A stretch of DNA of 64,000 nucleotides from Sphagnum compactum. Taxonomy: Eukaryota > Bryophyta > Sphagnopsida > Sphagnales. Shown here in pieces: positions 35,325-45,783 of the stretch (within the stretch, counting starts at the first letter, position 1; each line of letters begins with the position of its first letter). The stretch is taken from NCBI GenBank assembly GCA_965153455.1, contig OZ234495.1:7684875-7748874 (forward strand). Direction: 5' to 3'. Position numbers and translations under genes: made by a program. The notes below the pieces were generated by a model. That model saw only the letters and a program-made list of their open reading frames with translations, was not told the DNA's origin and did no database searches.

Positions 35325-37434
35325 GGAATTTTTTAAATTCACACCTTTTTTGGTTAAATTCACACCCTTTCTTCGCGCGTCCGATTATATGCAGATTAAA
35401 TTTGAACGTCTTTGCCCCACCCCTCTGTAAACAATACACGCAATGCAATAGGAGATGCAGTTCGCGACGCGGCAAGAGCTGATCGAAGATCTCAGCAACA
35501 ACTACGAACAGGAAGGAGTGGTCCTCACCATCAAGACAAGCAAGGAGAAGCGGGTGGTCATGAAGTGTGACCGAGGCGGGGAGTACGTCAACATGCTAAA
35601 CCTGACGGATGAAACCCGCCAAAGGGAGACGCACACGAGGCGAACTGGTTGTGAGTTTGAGATCGTCTGCTTGTCGGTGAAGGGTGTCTGGGCAGTCCGT
35701 AAGATCTCAAGCAGCCACAACCACGAGCTTGGTGGCAACCTGGCAGGCCATGCGGTGAAGCGCCGCTTAAGCGAGTTAGAAAAGGCTAAAGTGCGAGCGC
35801 TCAGCAGGCAAGGTTTGGCGCCAAAGGACATTCTTTGCATCCTCCGTAAGGCTCCGTAAGGAGTTTGCAAACAGCCACTTGACGGCCAGGGAGATCTACA
35901 ACGAGCTTGTTGCTGCTCGAGCGGAAGAGTTAAGAGGCTGCGAACCCATCGAAGCTCTGGTGGAGCTGATCTCCTGCTCTGATTACTTCAGCAAGGTGTG
36001 GCTCGTGGAAGGTGCCGTTGACTGCGTGTTTTTTATGCATCAGTCATTAGTCAACATGTGCCAGACGTTCGGCACGGTCTTCCTTCTAGACTGCACGTAC
36101 AAGACCAACAAGTTCGGCATGCCTCTACTGAACGTGGTCGGCATCACGTCAACCTATGCGACGTTCAACGCTGGCTTCGCCTTCTTGCACGCGAAGAACA
36201 AGGAGGCGTATGCTTGGGTTCTGGAACAGTTTTCCGAGGTCGTGACTCCAAAAGTCGTCTACACGGACTAAGAGTTGGCCCTAATGAATTGATTGCACAA
36301 GTCTTCCTGGGCTGCCACAACATCCTCTGTTGTTGGCACATCAACAAGAACATTCTTGCTAATTGCAAGACACGTTTCTTCGATGTCGAGTGGCAACAGT
36401 TTATGGAGCGATGGAATATGCTTGTCTCCAGCACGTCGGTCGAACTGTTCGATGCAGCTCTTGGTGTATTCAAGGAGACCTATTCGGGAAACCATCCAGC
36501 TGCCTGGCAGTACGTTAACATGATGTGGATGCCTCATAAGGAGAGGTTTGTTGTTTGTTACATTGACGAGTTTCCCCACTTTGGCAGCGCCAGTACCTCA
36601 AGGGTGGAAGGAAACCACCACGTTATCAAGTCGTATATTCGTGTCGGCACTCTTCACCTCTTGACGCTAACGAAGCGGTTGGGTCTCATGCTGGCCAATC
36701 AACGCGTGGAACTGAATGCTGCGATTGAGAAGTAGAGGGTGCATAAGGCACATCGGTTTGGCCATAGTTGCTTCAAGGACTTGATCTACAAGGTCTCTGA
36801 TTTTGCTCTGGACAAGCTTCTGCAACAACTTAAGCACGTTGAAAAGGGGGGACATGAGGAGCAACCATGCTCTGCGTGGTTCACGAAATCGTGGGGGCTG
36901 CCTTGTCATCACTACATTCGCGGCTGTCTGGAAACCAAGACTTCGATTCTCCTGCAGGACATTCATGAGCAGTGGCTGTTAGACAGAAACCCCCTGATCC
37001 TTCCAAGTGTCAATGTAGCTGCACCGCCACACGAACCGGCGTCACCACAAAGTTTATTCATGCAGATGATGACGGCTACCCTACAACAAGTACTCGATAA
37101 TGGGAATCTTCGAGCAGGCAGTTTGATTGCCCGCCTCAATTAGGTCTTGGATACGCCTGATGTTCAAGTTCAAGAGCCCTTGGTCGTGGTCAAGAAACGC
37201 GGCAGACCTTCAGGCTCTAAGAACAAAACAAGCACGACCAGAGACAAGTCTCACTTTGAATACGTGGAAGGACGCAAGTGTGGGGTCTGTGGTCAATCAA
37301 GGCATAACTGGAGAACTTGCCCGCAGAAGTAATTGAACTGATAAAAGAACATACTCTTAAAGTTTGATCTGCATAAAATCAGACGTGCGAAGGGTGTGAA
37401 TTTAACCAAAAAAGGTGTGAATTTAAAATTTTCC
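35325..37434 (+). mobile_element. Nested Mutator-like element with FAR1-type transposase
   Basis: Terminal inverted repeats of about 47 bp start at 35325 and end at 37434 (GGAA..TTTTAAATTCACAC, CTTTTTTGGTTAAATTCACA, CCC). Each contains the word AAATTCACACC twice. The element is flanked on both sides by TAATTTTT (35317-35324 and 37435-37442), an 8-bp target duplication. The 2110-bp body is clearly richer in G and C than the AT-rich host DNA. The ends show no similarity to those of A and B, so this is a different Mutator-like family inserted into A. Confidence 0.9.
35455..37332 (+). pseudogene. MULE/FAR1-like transposase, broken
   Basis: A frame of about 625 codons is broken by two frameshifts and three in-frame stops. 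Domains in order: an N-terminal FAR1-type DNA-binding region (RRTGCEFEIVCLSVKGVWAV, SSSHNHELGGNLAG); the MULE catalytic core with DCTYKTNKFGMPLLNVVG, VVYTD and SRVEGNHHVIKSYI (acidic D, D, E positions); a SWIM-like CSAWFTKSWGLPCHHYI; and a C-terminal basic stretch (KKRGRPSGSKNK) plus zinc knuckle (CGVCGQSRHNWRTC). The first frameshift, near 35858, is a 10-nt tandem duplication (GCTCCGTAAG). A second, 1-nt frameshift lies near 36287. In-frame stops are at about 36270, 36733 and 37141. Both D-D-E region and termini are otherwise intact, so inactivation looks recent. C/G-ending codons dominate, unlike the genes at 11-27 kb. Confidence 0.92.
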
Positions 37435-37969
37435 TAATTTTTTGCAGCTCAACTTCTATTGTATAAACATACGTTTCTACAAATGTTTCCCCACCAGTAA
37501 CACTAACTTGCACTTGCTCCTCAATATTCACATTCGGAGCCAATGCATGTGCATATTCAACACTAGCTTGCGCTTGTTATCCAATCACCCCAACTTCTAC
37601 ATCTCCATTCATCGCACCTCCAACACCATCTATAGATTCAACTAGGGCTCGCTGATCTACTGTTGTTGCATTCCTCGTTTTCTTTCGAATGTGCATCTAA
37701 CAAAAAAGCCCAAAAAGCCCAAAACAAAATGAGGACCAACACTACCTAATTCATTTCTAATTCTCTTACAAGCACCAGAATTTTTATTTTTTTTACCCAA
37801 AGTAGTTCCATAGTACTAACAGAAGCCAAGAAAAGTACCAATTCCTAGAGGTAGGAATTGAAGAAAAAAATACCAACATTTTTGCAAGAACCATAAAAAA
37901 AAAATTCAAAAAAATTCAAGTGGCAACAACACAAAATAAACAACCAAGGCGACAAGGTACCAATCATGA

Positions 37970-38530
37970 AAAAAAAAAACCATGACGACAAGCGCAACAT
38001 TCGTCATCATGGTTTCAAAGGTTGCAAAAAAAAAACACACACACGCACATGACGAGTTATGCTTGTCATCCTGGTTTTGGAAATGGCGAGAATGAAGAAA
38101 AAACCACTGTGATGAGCACAACATTCGTCGTGGTGGTTTTGGATGTTGCAACACAAGAAAAAAGGCTAGGACATCCTGGTTTCAGAAATCTTGCATTGAA
38201 AAAAAACCAAGATGATGAGTTGCAACTTGTTGTCTTGGTTTAAAGGTTTGCACAATGGAAAAAAAACCACAACGTTGTCGTGGTTTCAGAAGGTCCAACA
38301 AAAAAAATAGGATGACAAGTTGTGCTCGTTGTCCTAGTTTCGAAAGTAGATGGAATGTGAAAAAAACCACCACAATGAGTGGGCGATCATCGTGGTGGTT
38401 TCAGATGTTAAAACACACAAAAAAAGCCAAGGTAAGGAGCTACATTCGTCGTCCTGGTTTTGAAAGTACTTGTAATGAGAAAAAACTAAGACAACGAGCT
38501 GCAGTTCATCGTCCTAGTTTAGGTTGCATG
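37970..38530. repeat. About 60-bp dyad tandem array in element A
   Basis: Roughly ten units, marked by 'tggttt' near 38010, 38072, 38134, 38177, 38236, 38281, 38335, 38396, 38455 and 38515. Each has an A run, then 'ccannacgacgag', then a near complement 'tcgtcntngtggttt', so each unit could fold. Units differ at many positions. The array lies about 0.4 kb from the right end of A, as its counterpart does in B. Confidence 0.8.
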
Positions 38531-38963
38531 AAAAAAAAACCTCTTACCTTGAAACTTGCGCTTCGAAACCACAACAAGCTCCTCTTTCTTCACTCGGGAA
38601 GTTGCTTCTTAAACCTTAAACCCAACTAGTGAAGCTCTACCCAGTTCTCAAGCTGTGGCGATGGAGGGGAACACAAATGAGGGGTGGGTAGAATGGAGGA
38701 GGTAGATGGATTGGGTGGTGGAAGGGAGGAAGGTAGGTTGGAGTTCCGAAAAAAAATTTGGGATCAAGGATTATGGGAAGAAAAAAAAACACAAAAATGA
38801 GGCCTAGGAGATAAAATAGTGAGAGCGGGAAAAAAAAAATTCCAGAATAAAAAAACTAGTGACCAAATAAACTAACCCTTGGGGGACAATTTCATCCCAT
38901 CCATGAAATCCTAGAACAGGATGTTTTGGATGGTGCATTGGTGGGTGCTGGGTCCGTCAAGCC

Positions 38964-39617
38964 CCTCTGGAGTGCAAATTGTGTAAAATATCACAATTGA
39001 AAAACCAATGAAAACTTCCCACCTAGATTTGGAGTAGAACCCATCTGCAACCTTTCCCACATAAAGTGATGTGCACTTGCTTGCTTAAACAACTGGGAAA
39101 TTTACTACTCTCTTCCTTCTATATAACATCAAAATTTGTGTAACCAAAGGTCCTTGAAACTCATCAAACGGTCCTTTTGTGGGATTAGTGTAGGCATGTC
39201 CTGACTTTTTTTCCCCATTATACTCGTTAGATATAACAAGAAAATCCAAAAAATGGGGGTGAAAAATAGAATGTCCCATTCTAATTTTTTTCCCCCATTA
39301 TACCTGTCCAATATAACAAGAAAACCCAAAAAAATGGGGGTGAAAAAAAAAGTCCAACATTATCCATAACTAGTTCCCCCTTGGAATTGGTGGTGTGGTG
39401 TCACCCCATTAGTGGAGAAGTCTCGTTTTACAACTCATATTTGCTGCGTATTGGGTTGGCCAAATGGGTGTTGGGAGTTATGTGGATAGCAACAATAGCA
39501 TTCATCCTAGAAGTCGGAGTAGTCATTTGTTATGGGCATGTGAAATCATGTCCGTTGAGTCACTGGTTATGTCTCGTAATGTGGCTCAAGCGGCCTCATT
39601 ATGTAGTCCATTTTCAG
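38964..39617. other. Host DNA between elements A and B
   Basis: A 0.65-kb spacer. A sequence 'cattatactcgttagatataacaagaaaa.ccaaaaaatgggggtgaaaaa' occurs twice in tandem (about 39216-39265 and 39294-39345). There is no gene. The last 9 bases (39609-39617, CATTTTCAG) are the left target duplication of B. Confidence 0.6.
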
Positions 39618-39779
39618 GGCCAGAATGAATCAATAGCCACCAATGCACTAGTTGGCCGTTCTGTCCACTGGATGGGATGTGTTTTTTCATTTGACGTTAG
39701 ATGGGGTTCATCACAGTCCATTTCTTTTCGTTGCTGACCATTGTATTTTTTTTTTTTGGGTTTGTTCTTGGTTGTTTTT

Positions 39780-40310
39780 TCCCTGGACCTAACCTCACAC
39801 ATAGCTACCCTGCTCACCTTCCTACCCTCATAAGTATTGTACCAACCTTGGTACGTTACTAATTATCCCCTACTGACATAGCTACCTTAATAACTAGTTA
39901 TCCTACTGACCTAATTACTATACTAACTACCTACCCTACTAACCTAGCTACCATGTTAACTACATACCCTACTGACTTAACTTTCCTACTAACCTAACCA
40001 TTGTACTAACTACCTACCTTACTGACCTAGTTACAGTACTATTTAGCAACCTTATATACACAACCACCCTATTGACATAAGTACTTTACAAACCTAGTCA
40101 CCTTGATAAGGTAATTTCTTTTCTACGTACTAACATGCCTATCTACTTAGCTACCTTGCTAGTGTAACTTGCTTCTTACCTACTAACTTGCCTACTAACC
40201 CAACCACCTACCTATATACCTACTTACCTACCTATGCACCCATCTTCCTACCTACCTATAGCCATTTACCTAATTAATTACCTACTCACTTTTCCCACCC
40301 CCTAGCCCCC
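39780..40310. repeat. CTAC/CTAA-rich subterminal tract of element B, left
   Basis: About 530 bp of degenerate 'ctacctacc', 'ctaccctactaac' and 'ctgacctag' words on a pyrimidine-rich strand. It corresponds to the CCTACC tract of A, and its complement is seen in the right flank of B (GGTAGGTAGG near 44890). Confidence 0.75.
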
Positions 40311-41239
40311 TAATCCTACTCATCAATTTATTAAGGTTTGCCCTAATTCATGGATGATGAACATAGGTCCCCATATGTAGTTATTACAAACAATTTATAG
40401 TGGAAACAATGTCATAATTGCAGCCATTTTGGTTTAGTTAATGCATATTTTACTAAATTTTTTAAAATAATTTATTTATGGAATGGACATTACAATACAT
40501 CTTATCATGTAATTAATATAAGTATTGGATTATGGTTTAGGTTTAAGGTTGGGACACATAAATTAGTTAGTAATTTTTCACAAATCTATAGTAATTAACC
40601 TAAATTAGGCTAATTTGGGGGGAAAATTTTAGGGTTTAAACATATGTGAAGTAATATAATTTCATTCTATATCATTTTTCAAATAGAGTGGAAAAAATTA
40701 GTTTGGAGAGATCACACAAAGGTAAGAGACATATATTTTCTTTTGGTTTTTTACAAAATTTATTTGATTGTTTTTTAAGATTAAGGTTTTTTTCAGTGAG
40801 TAAATCTTTGTAGTTTAAAACCTTTACAATTTGGTTTCTAATTTTTTTAAATATTTGATTCCCCGCCAATACATCATGAACTTCATGTTTTCAAAATTAT
40901 TTATTCACCTTAGTATGATTTAACATATATAAAAATGAACATAATGCAAAATTGGTCACATTGATGATATAGGGGGTTAGGGTTTAATGTAAAATTTACT
41001 ACTTAATGTTGGAATTATGGTTTAGGTTTAGAGTTTAGGACATATAAATTAATTAACATTTTTTTACAAGTCTATAATAATTAAAATAAATCTAAGGTGC
41101 ATTTTGGGCGGAATTTTTAGGGCTTAAACATATGTAAAACAATGTAATGTCATTTTATATTTTTTTCAAAAAAGTGAAAGAACTTTCTTGGAAATATTAC
41201 CAAATGGTAATATATATATATATATATTTTTGTGTTTCC

Positions 41240-41520
41240 CTAAATGCAATACCCATATTCAAGTTCGTTTCGATATAACCCTTAGGTGATTTAAGTAACC
41301 TGAGGTGTAAACCCAACCCTAAATGCAATACCCACATGTAGGTCATTTCAAAATAACCAGTATGTAGTTTGGGTGGCCTTTCAATGAAAACCAAAATTTA
41401 TATGCAATACTTGCATGCGAGTTCATTTTGAAATAATCCATAGGTGATTTAGACAACCTTAGGTGAATAATCAACCCTAAATGCAATACCCACATGTAAG
41501 GTCACTTCAAAATAAGTGTT
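41240..41520. repeat. Degenerate direct repeats with 'atgcaatacc' word
   Basis: Four imperfect units near 41247, 41322, 41400 and 41478 share 'aaatgcaataccca' followed by 'catgtaggtcatttcaaaataa' and 'aggtgatttagacaacct'. Spacing is about 75-78 bp. This is non-coding sequence in the interior of element B. Confidence 0.75.
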
Positions 41521-41879
41521 TTGGGTACCCAAAATATGTCTCTTTATATACTTAAATTAATTTTATGACAATTAATTGTCATGAATAATTATTTAAAATA
41601 ATGATTTGAATAATTTATCAACATAAAAAATGTAATTAAAATAATAAATTAAATATCAAATTATTAATTTAATTTTTAGATCTACATTTTAATTATTTGA
41701 ATAATTAAGGTTCAACCAAATAATCAGTTAATTAATATTAAGAAATAAATGATTGTTTAAATATGATAATCAATCATTTTCATTATCTGAAATATTTTTT
41801 TAGTATTCCTTAATTATGACATCATTTGTTGATACTTAGACTAGATTATTATGTCATATGAGTCCCATAAATATTACAA

Positions 41880-42090
41880 TGGAAGGATGTTAAAAATCAA
41901 CAACTATTTATGGACCTACATGCGGGGTATTGCAATGGATGTAAAAAACCAGCCATTATTTATGAGACCTATATGTGGGTATTGTAATGGATGTAAAAAA
42001 ACCAACAACTATTATGATACCTATATGCGGGTGTTGCAATGGATGTAAAAAAACCAGCCACTATTATGAAACCTATATGCGGGTATTACA
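41880..42090. repeat. 52-bp tandem repeat, four copies, in element B
   Basis: Word 'ggatgtaaaaaaccarc' falls at about 41885, 41937, 41989 and 42041, an even 52-bp step. It is followed by 'actatttatg.gacctatatgcgggtattgcaat'. The copies are very similar, so the array is recent. It again contains the 'gggtattgc' word seen throughout element A. Confidence 0.9.
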
Positions 42091-42729
42091 TATTTGAAAT
42101 GGCCTTATGGAAATTATAATAGAAAAGATGTAGGCATTGCATAATGTTCATTTTGATCTATGTAAACCCTAGAAAAATTAATGTTACCTATTCCATATGG
42201 GCTTATTTAAGTTTTGATTCTTACATCGAAAGTACTAAGAATATTATTAAAAAGAAGACGAATATGATTAACCATATACCCATCAAACAAGTGTGATTAG
42301 AAGAAAATATTATATTGATAAAAGATGTATAAATATGGGTGGATCAAAAAATGTTAAAGAACCCAATGAAAAAAAAGGTTTTCTATCAAAGGACCAAAAT
42401 TCAAAAATTGGGTAGTCCAAAAAATGAAAGGGCTGAAAAAACCTAACTAACTATATAAAGTGGAAACCTTAAACCATATCATTATTTACAACCCCGTGTT
42501 TAGCTCAGTAAGCAACTGTTGCATTCGCAGCCCTTGCTACATGATAAGCAGTGTATAGATGGTGACATTGCATCTCAACCTAAACTGCATTTGCAACAAA
42601 CTTTTCCTTTATTGTTTCCTGAACCCTATAAACACCCAAAAACCACCAAATTAAACCCTAATACACCCTGGATGAAACAAAATTATAAAAAAACAATAAA
42701 CATTGATTATTATTGTTTCTTACCTTCCA

Positions 42730-43334
42730 TGAATCATTTTAGATTCATGGAAATCCAATACATCTGTCAACTTTTCTGTCCGATTTATTTTACTGGACTT
42801 TCAATCCCAATTTTTGACATCCCATGCCACCTTCAATCGTCATGCATATGCAAAACATGTGGATCAAATCATCTCTTGTAAATTTTCATCCTTCTCCATC
42901 CGTGATGTTGCATCTCGAGGCATGTTTCCTACGCTTTAGACATTAAAACCTAACACTTGCAATAGTTGTTTTGAAGCTAATTTGACCAAAGTTAGTTTTG
43001 GTGATGGTGAACATTGTTTTCCAACAATTACTAGCTTATCCCATTCGCGCTGGGCTTTGGCACAAGCACGACTAGCAACCTTTTGATCATTTTGCCTTTG
43101 CACGGCCATGGCATCTCCCAAGATGCGAACGTTCATTTTAGCATGGTCTTAATGTCGGGGATTTCCTTCAGAAGTTGAAGGCCACCCAAGTTTGGCCTTT
43201 TTTGCCATTAAACCATGCACCTCCTTCAAATGCTTGGTCAACAACCATTTGACATAATATGCGACAATGCAAGTGCTAACTTTACACTTCCATTTCGACC
43301 CAACCTTAATCCATTCTTTGTCCTTCCGAGCCAT
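42730..43334 (-). pseudogene. C2H2 zinc-finger gene carried by element B (decayed)
   Basis: On the minus strand the ATG at 43334 opens MARKDKEWIKVGSKWK, then a finger CKVSTCIVAYYVKWLLTKHL then KEVHG (C-x4-C-x12-H-x4-H). One TAA interrupts. The same frame then gives DHAKMNVRILGDAMAVQRQN, DQKVASRACAKAQREWDKL and PKLTLVKLASKQLLQVLGF, then stops. Further weak matches (RMEKDENL, LDFHESKMIHG) continue to about 42735. Motif order and spacing equal those of 34140-34781 in element A, but the two proteins differ widely in sequence. That indicates old divergence. The function is unknown; a nucleic-acid-binding role is inferred from the finger. Confidence 0.75.
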
Positions 43335-43574
43335 ATTAGGTGGACAAGGAGGTGCCGGTGGCTAAAAGGCCTAATCGGTTTCAAGTTTCGGACCTAAACC
43401 AAGAAATATTTTTTAAAAAATCATTACTTTGTAATAAAAAAATCCTAACCCTAAAACCTTACACATAAAGAATTCACAAAATAGAATGCAGGTTTTGCAA
43501 AACATAAAATCACACAATCAGATACAACTCCTAAAAACTTTAATTATTTTCATGTATTGCAATAAATTTTTTTG

Positions 43575-43632
43575 ACAAAAAAACCCCGCACCTTCCATCA
43601 AATGATGAAAGATTTTGATGGAAGGTACAGAT
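43575..43632. repeat. Short hairpin in element B
   Basis: 'ccttccatcaaa' and 'ttttgatggaagg' face each other across about 13 nt, giving a stem of 12-13 bp. It lies between the C2H2 pseudogene and the 'agcaacattttgct' repeats. Confidence 0.6.
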
Positions 43633-44079
43633 ATAATTAAACTTAAAAAAACTTGTTCAATTTTTTTTATTTGCATTTAATTTAATGTACGTAAATTCTA
43701 AAACAATCTAACCCATCATTTTTCGATTGAAATTCCGAATCTATATTGAAAGTGATTTCAACATTTGAATTGCAAACTGTCGCCATTGTCAACTCTAAGG
43801 CACATAGATTGTTTGATTCATCAATTCTCAATTCTGATGGAGCAACATTTTGCTCCCCAAGTCTCGGTTGTAATGGATCAACATTTTGCTTCCTAATTGT
43901 CTATTTTGATGAAGCAACATTTTGCTTGTGAGCTTCCAAATCACCACCACCTTTCTTCAATCTCCTGCTTCTAGCCATTACAACCTTCAACATTAAAAAA
44001 AACCACCATTTCATTGTTAATTGTCAATTCTAATGAACTAGACCAAAAGAACCAAAGAAAAAGAAAAAGAAAAAAAGAA

Positions 44080-44690
44080 AGATGGCAACTGCCTACTGCC
44101 ATCGCCTTCTTCACAACACCACCACCATAGAAAAAGGCAACGACATTGGTACCGTCACCTTCTTTGCAACAAAACCACCGAAAAAAGCAATGGTAATTAC
44201 CGTCGCCATTTTTTGCAATAAAGCCATCGAAGAAGGTGATGGAAGTTGTTGGTGCCATCGTCTTCTTTGTTGCAATAGAACCACAGAAAAAGATGATGAT
44301 TCATTGCCGTCGTTTTCTTCTTCTCAAACACAAAGAAGAAGGCAATGGCAGCTACTGTCGTCGCTTTTTTCGCTACAACAGAACCAAAGAAGAAGACAAC
44401 GACATAATGCCGTCGTCTTCTTTTTCTCAAACACAAGGAAGAAGGCGATGGTAACAATTGCCATCACCTTCTTCTCCCTGCAACAGTACCATAGAAGAAG
44501 ATGATGGTGCGTTGCCGTTGTTTTCTTCTTGTTCTCAAACACAACGAAGAAGGCAACGATAGCTTGTTGTCGCCTTCTTCACTGCAACAGAACCAAAAAA
44601 ATAGGTGACAGCAGTAGTGCCATCGCCTTCTTCGTTGCAACAGAACCAAAAAGAAGAAGGCAACGACATTTGCTGCAACAGAACTAGAGA
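44080..44690. repeat. About 52-bp dyad tandem array in element B
   Basis: About eleven units. Each carries a purine-rich 'aagaaggcgatgg' followed by its rough complement 'ccgtcgccttcttc' and 'ttgcaacagaacca'. Complement words fall near 44106, 44156, 44204, 44260, 44309, 44356, 44413, 44462, 44516, 44568 and 44621. Several frames stay open on both strands, as expected for such repeats, and no protein is implied. Position relative to the right end matches the array in element A. Confidence 0.82.
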
Positions 44691-45483
44691 AGAAGAGAAG
44701 GGAGGGAGCTTACCTTCAAGCTCCCGCTCTGGCCTATCACTTCTAGCTCTCGCTTTAAGCACGTTGTCCTGGCTCCCGCTTCAAGTGCGTTGTCCTGGCT
44801 CCTGCTTCAAGCTCTCTCGAGCTCTGACGATGGAATGAGCGCAAAATGAGGTGAGGGAGGTATGAGGGGGGAGATAAATAGGAGGGAGGTAGGTAGGAAG
44901 GAAATATTTTGGGGCAAAGAAGAGGCTGAAAAAACTAAAAAAATTGGGCAGGGGAGGATGTGTTTTTGGTTCATCCCCAAACCGGCTTGAACGGCCTCAT
45001 CCTCAACTAGTGCATTGGTGGTTGCTAGTTCACTCCAGCCCATTTTCAGCCATGTAAGATTCTATGTGAACTTTTCATCCATTTGCGTTTTCTTGGTCTT
45101 TTAGCGTAAATTGAAACCGATGGTTCTTTGATTCTGAAAAAATTAAAGAACTGGAATCGTGTTGATTATTTTAAAAATCAAATAAGTGCAAAACACTGGT
45201 TCTTCTTCTCCTTGTGATTTTTTTTTGGGTGCCAAATTTTCGCCATTTTGCAGTAAATTATTTTGAAAAAAGAATGTCCTGTGACAAATTCCCTGTTTTT
45301 TTGAAGGAAATTTTTTTTGGCCAGAAAACGAAAAAAAACCCAAAAACAACCGCCAAAAATCATCACTATCGCCTTAAATATGAAAGGGTGCTTGAGATTT
45401 CTACTTTTGTATTTTAAATATTGCCAATTTTGACTAAATATACTTATGGACAATTGTCACTTACGCAACATCACAAATTTGAA

Positions 45484-45783
45484 ACAAGGGGTGTGTCACA
45501 CTGTGGCCTTGCCATTTACATTAAAAAGTATCTTAAGGCAAAAAAAGAAGAATTAAATATGGAAAATCAAATATTTCACGATGCAAGAATATAATCTTCA
45601 AAAAAATCCTGTGAAAGAAAGAAACCAAAATCCTTCAAGATATCACAACTCTATATAACTAATCTCAAGTTTCAACACAAGCCAAAATATCATCTTTCAA
45701 AAATCCTCATATAAAAATAGAGCTATTACTTAGGGCCCAAAATCCCTGAAAGCTACTATACTCTATAATGAATCTAAACACAC
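45484..45783 (-). mobile_element. 330-bp dispersed repeat, copy c
   Basis: It begins 'aacaaggggtgtgtcacactgtggccttgcc' and runs through 'ttaaaaagtatcttaaggc', 'aatcctcatataaaaatag' and 'ctctataatgaatctaaacaca', where it stops short of the palindromic terminus. It is inverted relative to copy a. Confidence 0.88.

Larger units (their letters stand above)
31220..38963. mobile_element. Mutator-like TIR element A (interrupted by a nested element)
   Basis: The left end at 31220 begins GGCCAGAGTGAAGCAGCACC and continues 'caccagtgcaccaac'. The reverse complement of the right end begins GGCTTGACGGACCCAGCACC and continues 'caccaatgcacca'. These match each other and both ends of element B. Behind the ends, both flanks share a long eroded inverted region: 'ggatggg', T runs, then CCTACC-rich sequence on the left and GGTAGG-rich sequence on the right. 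Flanking sequences are CTCTGGAAG on the left and CCTCTGGAG on the right, a plausible decayed 9-bp target duplication. The total is 7744 bp, or about 5.6 kb without the nested 2.1-kb insertion, close to B. Inside in order are a CCTACC-rich tract, a 199-bp tandem array with an inverted copy, a C2H2 pseudogene (-), the nested element, and a dyad-unit array. No transposase of its own was found, so it is probably non-autonomous. Confidence 0.75.
39618..45040. mobile_element. Mutator-like TIR element B with exact 9-bp target duplication
   Basis: The left end begins GGCCAGAATGAATCAATAGC then 'caccaatgcactagttg'. The reverse complement of the right end begins GGCTGGAGTGAACTAGCAAC then 'caccaatgcactagttg'. 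CATTTTCAG flanks both sides (39609-39617 and 45041-45049), a perfect 9-bp duplication of the size typical of Mutator elements. Behind the ends lie long eroded inverted regions (CTACC-rich left, GGTAGG-rich right). Contents in order are a CTAC-rich tract, AT-rich DNA, short tandem repeats containing 'gggtattgc' or 'gcaatacccac', a C2H2 pseudogene (-), repeated 'agcaacattttgct' words, a dyad-unit array, and the right end. No transposase was recognised. The element is 5423 bp. Confidence 0.88.

Noticed and set aside
35502-36579. Minus-strand frames opposite the FAR1-type transposase
   Set aside because: They are antisense shadows in GC-rich coding DNA and show no domain.
44082-44504. Long open frames on both strands in the 44.1-44.7 kb array
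   Set aside because: They are produced by short repeats lacking stops, are open in several frames at once, and encode only low-complexity peptides.
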